The position numbers and the translations under genes were made by a program. The notes under the pieces are model-generated. The model worked only from the letters and a program-made list of their open reading frames with translations, made no database searches and was not told the DNA's origin. Shown piece after piece: positions 8,738-15,871 of a DNA stretch of 19,065 nt. Origin of the DNA: an uncultured Actinomycetes bacterium (GTDB taxonomy: Bacteria; Actinomycetota; Aquicultoria; CAJVYJ01); the NCBI GenBank assembly GCA_913009475.1, contig CAJVYJ010000012.1:1-19065 (forward strand), written 5' to 3'. Position 1 is the stretch's first letter. Each line of letters opens with the position of its first letter.

Positions 8738-9490
8738 TTGATAATTTGTAAGGGTGAAAAAGAAATTGCCCAAATGCGTCAAGCGGGACGTATAGTGGCG
8801 GGAGCTTTAGAATTGGCACGTAAATCCGTACGGCCAAAACTGAAGACGATCGAGCTTGATATAATGATAGAAAATTATATTCTGACAAAAGGCGGTAAGC
8901 CGGCTTTTAAGGGTTATCACGGGTATCCGGCCTCAATTTGTGCCTCCATTAACCAGGAGGTCGTACATGGTATCCCCGGCAGCAAGCGTCTAAGTGAGGG
9001 AGATATAATAAGTGTTGACATCGGTGTCGAATTAAATGGATACTTCGCGGACGCGGCTGCTACTTTCGCGATTGGAAAAATAACCGATAAAGCGAAGAGG
9101 TTGATGAAAACAACGGAGTTGTCGTTGGAGGCCGGTATTGAGCAGGTGAGAATCGGCAATAAGCTTTCAGATATCTCTCATGCTATACAGAAAAAAGCTG
9201 AGGCGGCCGGTTATTCTGTAGTTAGGGACTATGTCGGGCACGGTATCGGCCGAGAAATGCACGAGGACCCGCAAATTCCCAACTATGGCCCGCCGGGTCA
9301 AGGGCCTGAATTAAGAGAAGGGATGGTGTTGGCGCTGGAACCGATGCTAAATCTGGGCGGAAGCGGGGTCAAGGTTTTATCTGACAGTTGGTCGGTTGTT
9401 ACCGCGGACAACAGCTTATCGGCTCATTTTGAGCACTCGGTGGCTGTAACAGCGGTGGGACCTGATATTTTAACAAAATTAGCTAATTAA
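8738..9490 (+). CDS. map: Methionine aminopeptidase, type I
   Basis: The enzyme removes the N-terminal methionine from nascent proteins and uses two metal ions. The 250-residue product has the family start IICKGEKEIAQMRQAGRIVA, the substrate-site CASINQEVVHGIP, metal-ligand Asp residues in SVDIGVELNGYFADAAATF, the ligand His region YVGHGIGREMHEDPQIPNYG, and the Glu of ALEPML. The start is TTG with GAGGG upstream. The C-terminal FEHSVAVT supplies the last metal-ligand Glu. A promoter-like site and infA follow. Confidence 0.96.
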   Translation: MIICKGEKEIAQMRQAGRIVAGALELARKSVRPKLKTIELDIMIENYILTKGGKPAFKGYHGYPASICASINQEVVHGIPGSKRLSEGDIISVDIGVELNGYFADAAATFAIGKITDKAKRLMKTTELSLEAGIEQVRIGNKLSDISHAIQKKAEAAGYSVVRDYVGHGIGREMHEDPQIPNYGPPGQGPELREGMVLALEPMLNLGGSGVKVLSDSWSVVTADNSLSAHFEHSVAVTAVGPDILTKLAN

Positions 9491-9501
9491 AAATTTAATT
9501 G

Positions 9502-9530
9502 TAGACGAGGTTATTTGCTTTTGTTATAAT
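9502..9530 (+). promoter_or_regulatory. Internal promoter before infA
   Basis: Between map and infA there is an extended -10 (TGTTATAAT; TATAAT at 9525-9530) with a weak -35 (TAGACG, 9502-9507) at 17-bp spacing. Transcription would start near 9537. This is the longest gap (about 77 nt) in the first part of the cluster. It suggests that infA-rpmJ-rpsM-rpsK-rpsD-rpoA-rplQ can be transcribed separately. Confidence 0.6.
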
Positions 9531-9570
9531 ACAAACTTGTGACTAATTTTGTCAAAGAGGAGTGGTCTAG

Positions 9571-9792
9571 TCGTCTAAAAAAGAAGAAGCTATAGAAGTT
9601 GAAGGTAAAGTCGTTGAACCATTGCCCAACGCTATGTTTCGAGTGGAATTGGATAACGGCCATAAAGTCTTGGCTCATATCTCCGGGAAGATGCGGATGC
9701 ATTATATTAGGATATTACCCGGTGATAAAGTCTTAGTCGAGCTGTCTCCTTATGATTTAACAAGAGGCAGGATTGTATATCGCTATAAGTAA
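9571..9792 (+). CDS. infA: Translation initiation factor IF-1, no standard start codon visible
   Basis: IF-1 is an OB-fold protein that occupies the 30S A-site during initiation. Reading from 9571: [20 protein letters not shown], then [53 protein letters not shown] and TAA. This is a complete, well-conserved IF-1 body of about 73 residues. No ATG, GTG or TTG lies in frame at the start: the codon before TCG 9571 is TAG (9568-9570), and the first in-frame candidates (TTG 9625, ATG 9640) would remove the first beta strand. The ribosome binding site AGAGGAG (9556-9562) is ideally placed for a start at 9568 or 9571. Both TAG and TCG are one base from TTG, a common start here, so a base error or real unusual initiation are the options. 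Confidence 0.9.
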   Translation, partial: SSKKEEAIEVEGKVVEPLPNAMFRVELDNGHKVLAHISGKMRMHYIRILPGDKVLVELSPYDLTRGRIVYRYK

Positions 9793-9809
9793 ATAAAGGA
9801 TAGGAAATT

Positions 9810-9923
9810 ATGAAGGTAAGGCCGTCGGTAAAAAAAATATGTGAAAATTGTAAAATTATACGTCGTAAGGGAAAAGTCATAGTGATTTGCAGCAATCCGC
9901 GTCATAAACAACGACAGGGTTAA
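9810..9923 (+). CDS. rpmJ: 50S ribosomal protein L36, zinc type
   Basis: L36 is the smallest 50S protein and a single zinc knuckle. The 37 codons read [20 protein letters not shown], then [17 protein letters not shown]. The ligands C11, C14, C27 and H32 are all present, so this is the zinc-binding (C+) form. The ATG is preceded by AAAGGATAGGA, 17 nt after the infA stop. infA-rpmJ-rpsM is the classical order. Confidence 0.97.
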   Translation: MKVRPSVKKICENCKIIRRKGKVIVICSNPRHKQRQG

Positions 9924-9990
9924 GCAATATTTTTATATAATAAGCAAGTTATTTGGTTTTGGTAGAGATTATTTATTTTCAGGAGGTTGA

Positions 9991-10359
9991 ATGGCAAGGA
10001 TTGCCGGAGTTGATTTACCCAGAGAGAAGCGAGTAGAAATTTCTCTGACCTATATATTTGGGATTGGCAGATCGACCGCGAATAAAGTACTTGAATCAAC
10101 GGGAGTCGATGCTAATACCAGAACTCGCGACTTAACCGATGAGGAAGTTATTAAATTAAGGGAATTTATTAATAAGAACTTTAAGGTGGAAGGCGATTTA
10201 CGCCGTGATAATTCTCAAAACATGAAACGCTTGATGGAGATCGGGTCTTATCGCGGCATAAGGCATCGCCGTGGTCTGCCGGTGCGGGGTCAAAGAACTC
10301 ACACTAATGCGAGAACAAGAAAAGGACCGCGTCGCCTGGTTGGCGCTAAGAAAAAGTAA
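9991..10359 (+). CDS. rpsM: 30S ribosomal protein S13
   Basis: S13 lies at the top of the 30S head, contacts the P-site tRNA and bridges to L5. The 122-residue product begins [20 protein letters not shown], contains the helix-hairpin-helix [35 protein letters not shown], and the basic C-terminus [28 protein letters not shown] 9991 follows a near-perfect AGGAGG. The VEGDLRR wording resembles actinobacterial S13. The 67-nt gap before it contains a TATAAT at 9936-9941, without a good -35. Confidence 0.97.
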   Translation: MARIAGVDLPREKRVEISLTYIFGIGRSTANKVLESTGVDANTRTRDLTDEEVIKLREFINKNFKVEGDLRRDNSQNMKRLMEIGSYRGIRHRRGLPVRGQRTHTNARTRKGPRRLVGAKKK

Positions 10360-10376
10360 AATATTAGGAGGAAGGT

Positions 10377-10778
10377 TTGGCGACAAAAAAGAAAACAGCT
10401 AAGACTAGAACTAAAAAACGTGAAAGAAAAAATATTCCCGTTGGTCAAGCTCATATAAAATCAACATTTAATAATACGATAATTACCATTACTGATAATG
10501 ATGGTAATGTCATAAGTTGGGAAAGCGCCGGCAGTGTTGGTTTTAAGGGCTCAAGGAAGAGTACGCCGTTTGCGGCGCAGATGGCGGCGGAAGCAGCGGC
10601 GAAAAAAGCTCGCGAGCATGGAGTGCGAAAAGTTAAAGTGTTTGTCAAGGGTCCGGGTTCAGGTCGAGAGACGGCCGTACGCTCAATGCAGGCGGCCGGC
10701 TTAGAGACAACCGGTGTTATTGATGTTACACCGATTCCGCATAATGGTTGTAGACAAAAGAAGAGAAGAAGAGTTTAA
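10377..10778 (+). CDS. rpsK: 30S ribosomal protein S11
   Basis: S11 lies on the 30S platform near the Shine-Dalgarno helix. The 133-residue product has a Lys-rich N-terminus, then [57 protein letters not shown], and the conserved end [20 protein letters not shown]. The start is TTG with TAGGAGGAAG upstream, 17 nt after rpsM. It is complete and typical. Confidence 0.97.
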   Translation: MATKKKTAKTRTKKRERKNIPVGQAHIKSTFNNTIITITDNDGNVISWESAGSVGFKGSRKSTPFAAQMAAEAAAKKAREHGVRKVKVFVKGPGSGRETAVRSMQAAGLETTGVIDVTPIPHNGCRQKKRRRV

Positions 10779-10789
10779 GGGGCGAGAAA

Positions 10790-11416
10790 TTGGCAAGATA
10801 TAGAGGAGCGGTTTGTAAATTATGTCGGCGCGAAGGCATGAAGCTATTTCTTAAAGGCCGGCGGTGTCTGGGTGATAAATGTGCTATGGAAAAAAGGGCT
10901 TATCCTCCGGGTGAACACGGCAAAAGGCGTATCAAGGCTTCGGAGTACAGAATCCAACTTCGAGAAAAGCAAAAAGTAAAACGTACTTATGGTCTAATGG
11001 AAAAGCAATTTCACGGTTATTATGAGCTGGCAAACAGGCAAAAGGGTATTACGGGCGAGAATCTTCTAAGAGTGCTGGAGACGCGTTTTGATAATGTCAT
11101 ATATCGCAGTGGGTTCGCGACGTCACGCCAGGAGGCGCGCCAATTGGTTCGCCACGGAGGATTTATAATAAACGGCCACCGAGTAAATATACCTTCATAT
11201 CGTCTTAAGCTTGATGACGTTTTTGGGATTAATCCCAAAACCAAAGACCAAGTGAGAATCGACCGCGCCATAGAGGTCAATGATGGGACGGCGGTGCCTG
11301 AATGGTTGGAGATAGATCGTAAAAATATCAGTGGAAAAGTAAGGAGTTTGCCGGAGAGGGCGCATATAGATTTAAATATTCAAGAGCAATTAATAGTCGA
11401 GCTTTATTCTAAGTAG
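10790..11416 (+). CDS. rpsD: 30S ribosomal protein S4, cysteine-containing (zinc) form
   Basis: S4 initiates 30S body assembly; with S3 and S5 it forms the mRNA entry and influences decoding fidelity. The 208-residue product has C9, C12, C26 and C31 in the N-terminal domain (a zinc knuckle of the C+ type) and an S4 RNA-binding domain at about residues 98-160 (TRFDNVIYRSGFATSRQEAR, LVRHGGFIINGHRVNIPSY). The start is TTG. Location between rpsK and rpoA is usual for actinobacteria, clostridia and proteobacteria, unlike Bacillus, where rpsD is elsewhere. Confidence 0.97.
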   Translation: MARYRGAVCKLCRREGMKLFLKGRRCLGDKCAMEKRAYPPGEHGKRRIKASEYRIQLREKQKVKRTYGLMEKQFHGYYELANRQKGITGENLLRVLETRFDNVIYRSGFATSRQEARQLVRHGGFIINGHRVNIPSYRLKLDDVFGINPKTKDQVRIDRAIEVNDGTAVPEWLEIDRKNISGKVRSLPERAHIDLNIQEQLIVELYSK

Positions 11417-11482
11417 GGGTATTAATAATTAATATAAAACCAATATTTATTGAGATGGAAAGCACAGAAGGAGGCAAACGAT

Positions 11483-12418
11483 TTGGTAGAATTTAGGCGT
11501 CCAATGATAAAAATGGAACCTATTGATGATAGCACTGCTCGTTTTATTGTTGAGCCATTGGAACGGGGGTTTGGCTATACACTGGGTAATAGTGTTCGCA
11601 GAGTATTGTTATCTTCTCTAGCGGGAGCCGCGGTAACATCAATTAAATCTGACAGTATCAGTCATGAATTTGCCGTGATCGAAGGTGTTCGGGAAGACGT
11701 AATAAATATTATTTTAAATCTTAAGAGTTTAGTTTTAAAGATGAACGACGAATCGCAAGCGACTGTCCGCCTCGCGGTCAAAGGCCCCAAGGAAGTTAAA
11801 GGTAGTGACATACAATGTCCGGCCGGCGTGGAAGTAATCAATGGTGATCTTCATATTGCCACTTTAAACAAGAAAGCTAATATTGATATGGAGCTGACCG
11901 TTGAAAAGGGCAGGGGCTATGCTTCAGCCGAGCGTAATAAAAAATCATCCGACGCTATCGGCGTGGTTCCTATCGATTCAATATTTACACCGATAAAGAA
12001 GGTCTCCTATTCCGTGGATCACACTAGGGTCGGCCAGAGGACGGACTATGATAAATTAGTATTAGAGGTAACTACTAACGGCAGCATGACGCCGGCGGAG
12101 GCGGTCAGCGCGGCCGGACAGATAATAAATGAGCATATGGATCTCTTTATGGAGCAAAATATGATGGAGGAGCGGGAGACTATATTCGCTCCGGTAGAAG
12201 CGGAAGTGGAAGCCACTTTAAACTCACCGATTGAGGATCTTGAGTTATCAGTCAGATCATATAATTGTTTAAAGCGCCAAGGAATAGACACTCTGGACCA
12301 GTTGCTTGAGAGTAGCGAGATCGACCTAATGAATATCCGGAATTTCGGTTCAAAATCAATTGAAGAGATTAAGGAAAAGCTAACCGAGCTGGACTTATCT
12401 TTAAAACAGGCCAAGTAG
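11483..12418 (+). CDS. rpoA: DNA-directed RNA polymerase subunit alpha
   Basis: Alpha dimerises to nucleate RNA polymerase assembly, and its C-terminal domain binds UP elements and activators. I choose TTG 11483 because AAGGAGG (11468-11474) lies eight bases upstream; the frame is open back to TTG 11450, which has no such site. The 311-residue product has the N-terminal domain (FIVEPLERGFGYTLGNSVRR, then VLLSSLAGAAVTSIK) up to about residue 230. The C-terminal domain follows (LELSVRSYNCLKRQGIDTLD, then MNIRNFGSKSIEEIKEKL). It is complete and of normal length. Confidence 0.96.
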   Translation: MVEFRRPMIKMEPIDDSTARFIVEPLERGFGYTLGNSVRRVLLSSLAGAAVTSIKSDSISHEFAVIEGVREDVINIILNLKSLVLKMNDESQATVRLAVKGPKEVKGSDIQCPAGVEVINGDLHIATLNKKANIDMELTVEKGRGYASAERNKKSSDAIGVVPIDSIFTPIKKVSYSVDHTRVGQRTDYDKLVLEVTTNGSMTPAEAVSAAGQIINEHMDLFMEQNMMEERETIFAPVEAEVEATLNSPIEDLELSVRSYNCLKRQGIDTLDQLLESSEIDLMNIRNFGSKSIEEIKEKLTELDLSLKQAK

Positions 12419-12426
12419 GAAGAGAA

Positions 12427-12777
12427 ATGAGACATAAAAAAAAGGGAAGAAAGTTAGGGTCCAGTCCCAGCCACCGCAAGGCGATGCTGCGGACAATGGC
12501 GGCTCAAGTTTTTGAACATGACCAAATAAAAACAACCGAAGCGAAAGCTAAAGAGGTTAGGGGTACAATCGATAAGATTGTTACTTTGGCGAAACGCGGC
12601 GATATACACGCACGCCGGCAGGTTTTGGCTTATATTAATGACCGGGAATTAGTGCATAAGATATTTACCGAAGTCGTTGAACGTTTTAAAGATAGGAACG
12701 GCGGTTATACGAGGATTATAAAGTTGGGGCCGCGGCTGGGCGACGCGGCGCCGGTCGTCATAATCGAGCTGGTTTAA
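12427..12777 (+). CDS. rplQ: 50S ribosomal protein L17
   Basis: L17 binds 23S rRNA near the exit tunnel outer rim. The 116-residue product begins MRHKKKGRKLGSSPSHRKAM, with LRTMAAQVFEHDQIKTTEAK AKEVR and the end GGYTRIIKLGPRLGDAAPVVIIELV, all typical. The ATG start is 8 nt after the rpoA stop, with AGGAAGAG upstream. It is the last gene of the ribosomal cluster, with a strong terminator 37 nt downstream. Confidence 0.97.
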   Translation: MRHKKKGRKLGSSPSHRKAMLRTMAAQVFEHDQIKTTEAKAKEVRGTIDKIVTLAKRGDIHARRQVLAYINDRELVHKIFTEVVERFKDRNGGYTRIIKLGPRLGDAAPVVIIELV

Positions 12778-12814
12778 AACCGACCGAAAGCCAATATAAA
12801 TTTTCTAAATTCTT

Positions 12815-12840
12815 AAGGGTGAGGTTTACCTCGCCCTTTT
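12815..12840 (+). terminator. Intrinsic terminator of the ribosomal protein operon
   Basis: The arms AAGGGTGAGG (12815-12824) and CCTCGCCCTT (12829-12838) form a 10-bp stem with one T-G wobble around a TTTA loop. The stem runs into TTTT and an AT-rich stretch. It sits 37 nt after rplQ and just before the truA promoter, so it ends the super-operon. Confidence 0.88.
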
Positions 12841-12845
12841 AATAT

Positions 12846-12874
12846 TTTACAAAGATGAACTGTAGAGATAATAT
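12846..12874 (+). promoter_or_regulatory. truA promoter
   Basis: TTTACA (12846-12851; five of six to TTGACA) and TAATAT (12869-12874; close to TATAAT) are separated by 17 bp. They lie immediately downstream of the terminator. Start of transcription would be near 12881, leaving a leader of only about 17 nt before truA. Confidence 0.6.
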
Positions 12875-12897
12875 TGTAGGATAAAAAAGATAAAAAA

Positions 12898-13647
12898 TTG
12901 GCCCAACCAAAAAACATCAAGATAACAGTTCAGTATGACGGCACCGATTTTGCCGGTTGGCAGACCCAGCCCAATAAATGTTCAGTTCAAGATAGTTTGG
13001 AAGCGGCTTTAACCAAGATATTGGGAGAACCGATAAAGATCATCGGTTCCGGCCGGACTGATGCCGGTGTCCATGCCCGTGGGCAAACGGCCGGCTTTCA
13101 GACTAATAGTGAGATAGATGTCAGTCAATTGATTCGTTGTGCCAACGCGGTTTTACCGGAAACAATCACCATCATTCAAGCTGAGGAAGTCAAGCCTGAA
13201 TTTAATCCCCGGCGTTGGGCCAAACAGCGCGCCTACGCCTATTATATATGGAACGAGCCCTATGCGTCTCCATTCTATAATCGTTACTCCTGGTGGATAT
13301 CAAGGCCGCTTAATATAGCCTTAATTTCTCAAGCGGCCGAGTTTCTTGTAGGTACTCATGACTTTGCCGCTTTTACACCGGAAAAAGAGAAAAACACAAT
13401 TAGAAACATCTCTATTTTTAAGGTGGATATTTCTCCGGATTTTACGGGCAGAATGATCAGGTTGCGTATCGAGGCTGATAGTTTTCTCTATCATCTGGTG
13501 AGGATGATGGTCGGGACACTGGTTGAAGTCGGCCGGGGTAAGATGCAAACAGCGCAGGTAGCTAATATTTTAGCCGCTAAAGATATTGGACGCGCGGGCC
13601 CGAGAGCTCCGGCTAAGGGGCTGTTCTTAGAAAAAGTCTATTATTAA
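12898..13647 (+). CDS. truA: tRNA pseudouridine(38-40) synthase TruA
   Basis: TruA makes pseudouridine at positions 38-40 of the tRNA anticodon arm. The 249-residue product has the N-terminal IKITVQYDGTDFAGWQTQP, the catalytic motif SGRTDAGVHARGQ with the nucleophile D55, FNPRRWAKQRAYAYYIWN, and the C-terminal FLYHLVRMMVGTLVEVGRGK. The TTG start has no clear Shine-Dalgarno site (AGG lies about 17 bases upstream), which fits a very short leader. rplQ-truA adjacency is widespread in Gram-positive bacteria; here a terminator and a promoter separate them. Confidence 0.95.
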   Translation: MAQPKNIKITVQYDGTDFAGWQTQPNKCSVQDSLEAALTKILGEPIKIIGSGRTDAGVHARGQTAGFQTNSEIDVSQLIRCANAVLPETITIIQAEEVKPEFNPRRWAKQRAYAYYIWNEPYASPFYNRYSWWISRPLNIALISQAAEFLVGTHDFAAFTPEKEKNTIRNISIFKVDISPDFTGRMIRLRIEADSFLYHLVRMMVGTLVEVGRGKMQTAQVANILAAKDIGRAGPRAPAKGLFLEKVYY

Positions 13648-13657
13648 TTCCAGGGAC

Positions 13658-13680
13658 ATCATACTTGATTCAAGTGTGAT
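13658..13680. repeat. Hairpin-forming inverted repeat after truA
   Basis: ATCATACTTG (13658-13667) and CAAGTGTGAT (13671-13680) pair over 10 bp with one wobble around an ATT loop, 10 nt after the truA stop. No T-tract follows, so it is at best a weak terminator or 3' end stabiliser. It could also be an operator for the next gene. Confidence 0.45.
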
Positions 13681-13701
13681 TGTCGGCCGGGTACAGGGTC
13701 G

Positions 13702-13736
13702 ATCTTCATTAAATCTTCATATAGATAAGGTATATT
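13702..13736 (+). promoter_or_regulatory. Response-regulator promoter with PhoB/PhoP-like direct repeats
   Basis: ATCTTCAT occurs at 13702-13709 and again at 13713-13720, an 11-bp period typical of tandem binding by OmpR/PhoB-family regulators. A possible -10, TATATT (13731-13736), begins 10 bp after the second repeat, the geometry of activated Pho-type promoters where the box replaces the -35. A second -10 candidate, TATAAT, lies at 13750-13755. Autoregulation by the downstream regulator is inferred. Confidence 0.55.
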
Positions 13737-13753
13737 TTAACTGTTAAAATATA
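13731..13753. repeat. Perfect 23-bp palindrome over the regulator promoter
   Basis: The arms TATATTTTAAC (13731-13741) and GTTAAAATATA (13743-13753) are exact inverted repeats around a single T. The element covers the proposed -10 and start-site region and abuts a second TATAAT. Its one-base spacer makes it more likely a binding site for a symmetric dimer than an RNA hairpin. Confidence 0.6.
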
Positions 13754-13759
13754 ATAATC

Positions 13760-13799
13760 GCGAGTCCGGTGAGTCCATGGATTGGGTTAGCGGACGCGC
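13760..13799 (+). promoter_or_regulatory. Leader inverted repeat with possible 12-codon leader ORF
   Basis: GCGAGTCCG (13760-13768) and CGGACGCGC (13791-13799) pair at eight of nine positions around a 22-nt loop in the 5' leader of the response regulator. Within it, ATG 13777 opens a 12-codon frame (MDWVSGRAYRIG) that stops at 13815, just before the regulator start, and is preceded by GGTGAG. Role unknown; it could be chance. Confidence 0.3.
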
Positions 13800-13824
13800 T
13801 TATAGAATTGGATGAAGAAATGCG

Positions 13825-14517
13825 ATGAACAACAAAAAGATATTAATAGTTGAAGATGAAGAGAAAATTGCCGAGGTAATGACGGCCTACCTGGAAAAAG
13901 ACGGTTTCAATGTTCAGTCTACTACCAGTGGTTTGAATGCTGTAAAGTTGATTAAAGAATTACGCCCTAACCTGGTGGTTCTTGATTTGATGCTGCCCGA
14001 CCTATCCGGCGAAGAAATCTGTACGCAAGTGCGCCGCTTCTCTGATGTGCCCATAATCATGGTAACTGCCTTAACCTCTGAAGACAATCGGGTCGCGGGT
14101 TTGACTATTGGGGCAGACGATTATTTAACTAAACCATTCAGCCCTCGAGAGCTGGTGGCTAGGGTTCATTCGATACTTAGGCGAGTAGATAGTAAAAATT
14201 TACCGCTGGCTGATATTATCACCTTTGATAGCGAGAAGTTATCTATCGATATCACCCGGCATGAGGTGAAAATCGAAGGTACGCTAGTATCTCTGACTCC
14301 GTTGGAATTTAAATTATTGGTAACCTTAGCTCGTTATCCGGGCCGAGTTTATTCCAGATTGGAATTAGTTAATAAGCTTCAAGGGTATGACTTTATTGGT
14401 TATGAACGTACCATTGACGCTCATGTGAAGAATTTACGACAAAAAATAGAAAGTAATTCGAAAAAACCGCGTTTTATCAAAACTGTATTCGGAGTTGGTT
14501 ATAAATTTGAAGCTTAA
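13825..14517 (+). CDS. OmpR/PhoB-family response regulator
   Basis: This is a cytoplasmic transcription factor activated by phosphorylation. The 230-residue product has a receiver domain (residues 1-120) with the acidic pair at E10-D11, phosphoacceptor D54 in VVLDLMLPD, T81 and K103 (DDYLTKPFSPREL). A winged-helix DNA-binding domain follows (about 135-228) with TPLEFKLLVTLARYPGRVYS, RLELVNKL, then YERTIDAHVKNLRQKI and the terminal TVFGVGYKFE. ATG 13825 is chosen; an ATG five bases earlier opens only ATG-CGA-TGA. The histidine kinase overlaps its 3' end. Tandem repeats in its promoter and downstream of the kinase are its likely targets. The signal is unknown. Confidence 0.95.
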   Translation: MNNKKILIVEDEEKIAEVMTAYLEKDGFNVQSTTSGLNAVKLIKELRPNLVVLDLMLPDLSGEEICTQVRRFSDVPIIMVTALTSEDNRVAGLTIGADDYLTKPFSPRELVARVHSILRRVDSKNLPLADIITFDSEKLSIDITRHEVKIEGTLVSLTPLEFKLLVTLARYPGRVYSRLELVNKLQGYDFIGYERTIDAHVKNLRQKIESNSKKPRFIKTVFGVGYKFEA

Positions 14518-15853
14518 ACGGCTTTGGCAAAAATTAGCATTGAGCTTTATCGCCGTGGTAATCGCGGTATCTCTAGTAACATTTTTTTGGATAAATTTAG
14601 CTTTTGAAAATAGATTTCAAGGTTATGTTAACCAGCGCTTACAGTTGGAGAGGCATCGAATAGTGCAGAATATAGCTCTGGATTACATTGTTGCCGGGGG
14701 CTGGTCGAGTGATGTTTTACGCAATATACCAACACTAGCCAGGGAAAACGACGTAAAAATAAAAATTGTCAGCAATGACGGTGAGACAATAGCGTTGGCG
14801 CCGGTGAAGCATAACGAATTAAAAGATACTATTTTAAGCGCTTACGCGGACAAGATTCCGATTATAATCGGAAGTAATCAAATAGCCGTAGCCTATATAG
14901 CTCCGATGGGTGGGCCCAATTGGATACCTAAAGAAGATATTCGATTTCGCTCATCGATTAATCAGCTGCTTATATTAAGCGGTATGGCCGCTGTTATCGC
15001 GGCTCTGTTAATCAGCTATTTGATAGCGACTCGTTTGACCGCGCCTTTAGGGATAATGACTCAAGCAGCGGGCAAGATAGAGGCCGGGGATTTATCATAT
15101 CGAGTTGATGTCGGCGGCAGCGATGAGATAGGTGAATTAGCACATGCCTTTAACCATTTGGCCGCGGCGTTGCAGCGTCAGGAGCGGTTGCGCCATAATC
15201 TTACCGCTGACATCTCTCATGAGTTGCGTACGCCGCTGACGACAATCCGCAGTCATATCGAAGCCTATCAAGATGGAATAATGGAGCCTAATCAAGCTAA
15301 TATCAGCTCTATCCATGATGAGATTATGCGTTTAACTCGATTGGTCGATGGATTGAGTGAAATTGCGCAAATTGAAAGCGGAAAAGTGAATATGGTAAAG
15401 AAAAATGTTGATATCGGCAAAATAGTTGAAAAAGTGGCGGCGAATTTAAGGGTTTCGTTTCAAGAAAAACAGGTTACCCTAAATGTCGGTAATGTAAAAA
15501 AACCATTAATGATTAATGCTGATGCTGATAGGATTTATCAAATTATTTATAACCTATTGAATAACGCGTTGAAGTATACGCCCATGGGTGGTACTGCCGC
15601 TGTCTCTTTACAGCAGCAAGGTAAGAATGTCAAAATAGTTATTAGAGACAACGGTATGGGTATTAGCAAGGAAGACTTACCGCTTATTTTTGAGCGGTTT
15701 TATCGAGTGGAAAAATCGCGTAATCGTTCAATGGGCGGTGCCGGTATCGGTCTCGCGGTCGTCAAGGAATTGGTCGAAGCCCATCAGGGTAGCGTTTCAG
15801 TCGCCGGCGTTATCGGTAAAGGCACTGAGTTTACAGTGATTTTGCCGATTTAA
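14507..15853 (+). CDS. Membrane sensor histidine kinase (BaeS-like architecture)
   Basis: It autophosphorylates and passes phosphate to the adjacent regulator. From TTG 14507 the product is 448 residues: membrane helix 1 (about 10-32), an extracytoplasmic sensor region of about 115 residues, helix 2 (about 153-175), HAMP (IEAGDLSYRVDVGGSDEIGE), HisKA with the phosphorylated His at about 238 (ADISHELRTPL), and a HATPase with N box NLLNNALKYTP, DNGMGIS and GGAGIGLAV. No PAS domain is seen. TTG 14495 is in frame but lies directly on GGAG, so 14507, which overlaps the regulator by 11 nt, is preferred. The sensor region is not assignable to a ligand. Confidence 0.93.
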   Translation: MKLKRLWQKLALSFIAVVIAVSLVTFFWINLAFENRFQGYVNQRLQLERHRIVQNIALDYIVAGGWSSDVLRNIPTLARENDVKIKIVSNDGETIALAPVKHNELKDTILSAYADKIPIIIGSNQIAVAYIAPMGGPNWIPKEDIRFRSSINQLLILSGMAAVIAALLISYLIATRLTAPLGIMTQAAGKIEAGDLSYRVDVGGSDEIGELAHAFNHLAAALQRQERLRHNLTADISHELRTPLTTIRSHIEAYQDGIMEPNQANISSIHDEIMRLTRLVDGLSEIAQIESGKVNMVKKNVDIGKIVEKVAANLRVSFQEKQVTLNVGNVKKPLMINADADRIYQIIYNLLNNALKYTPMGGTAAVSLQQQGKNVKIVIRDNGMGISKEDLPLIFERFYRVEKSRNRSMGGAGIGLAVVKELVEAHQGSVSVAGVIGKGTEFTVILPI

Positions 15854-15871
15854 AAATTATTATTAATAAAA

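Noticed and set aside
9511..9895. Two minus-strand frames over infA and rpmJ
   Set aside because: They are shadows of infA and rpmJ, which are clearly coded on the + strand.
9924..9990. Possible promoter (TATAAT at 9936-9941) before rpsM
   Set aside because: No convincing -35 at 16-18 bp; the region is AT-rich and chance matches are likely.
11450..11482. Upstream TTG 11450 as rpoA start
   Set aside because: The ideal AAGGAGG site lies inside this extension and points to TTG 11483; the 11 extra residues are not alpha-like.
13731..13753. Palindrome read as an intrinsic terminator of truA
   Set aside because: It has a one-base centre, AT-only arms, no T-tract after it on the + strand, and sits at a promoter, so an operator is more likely.
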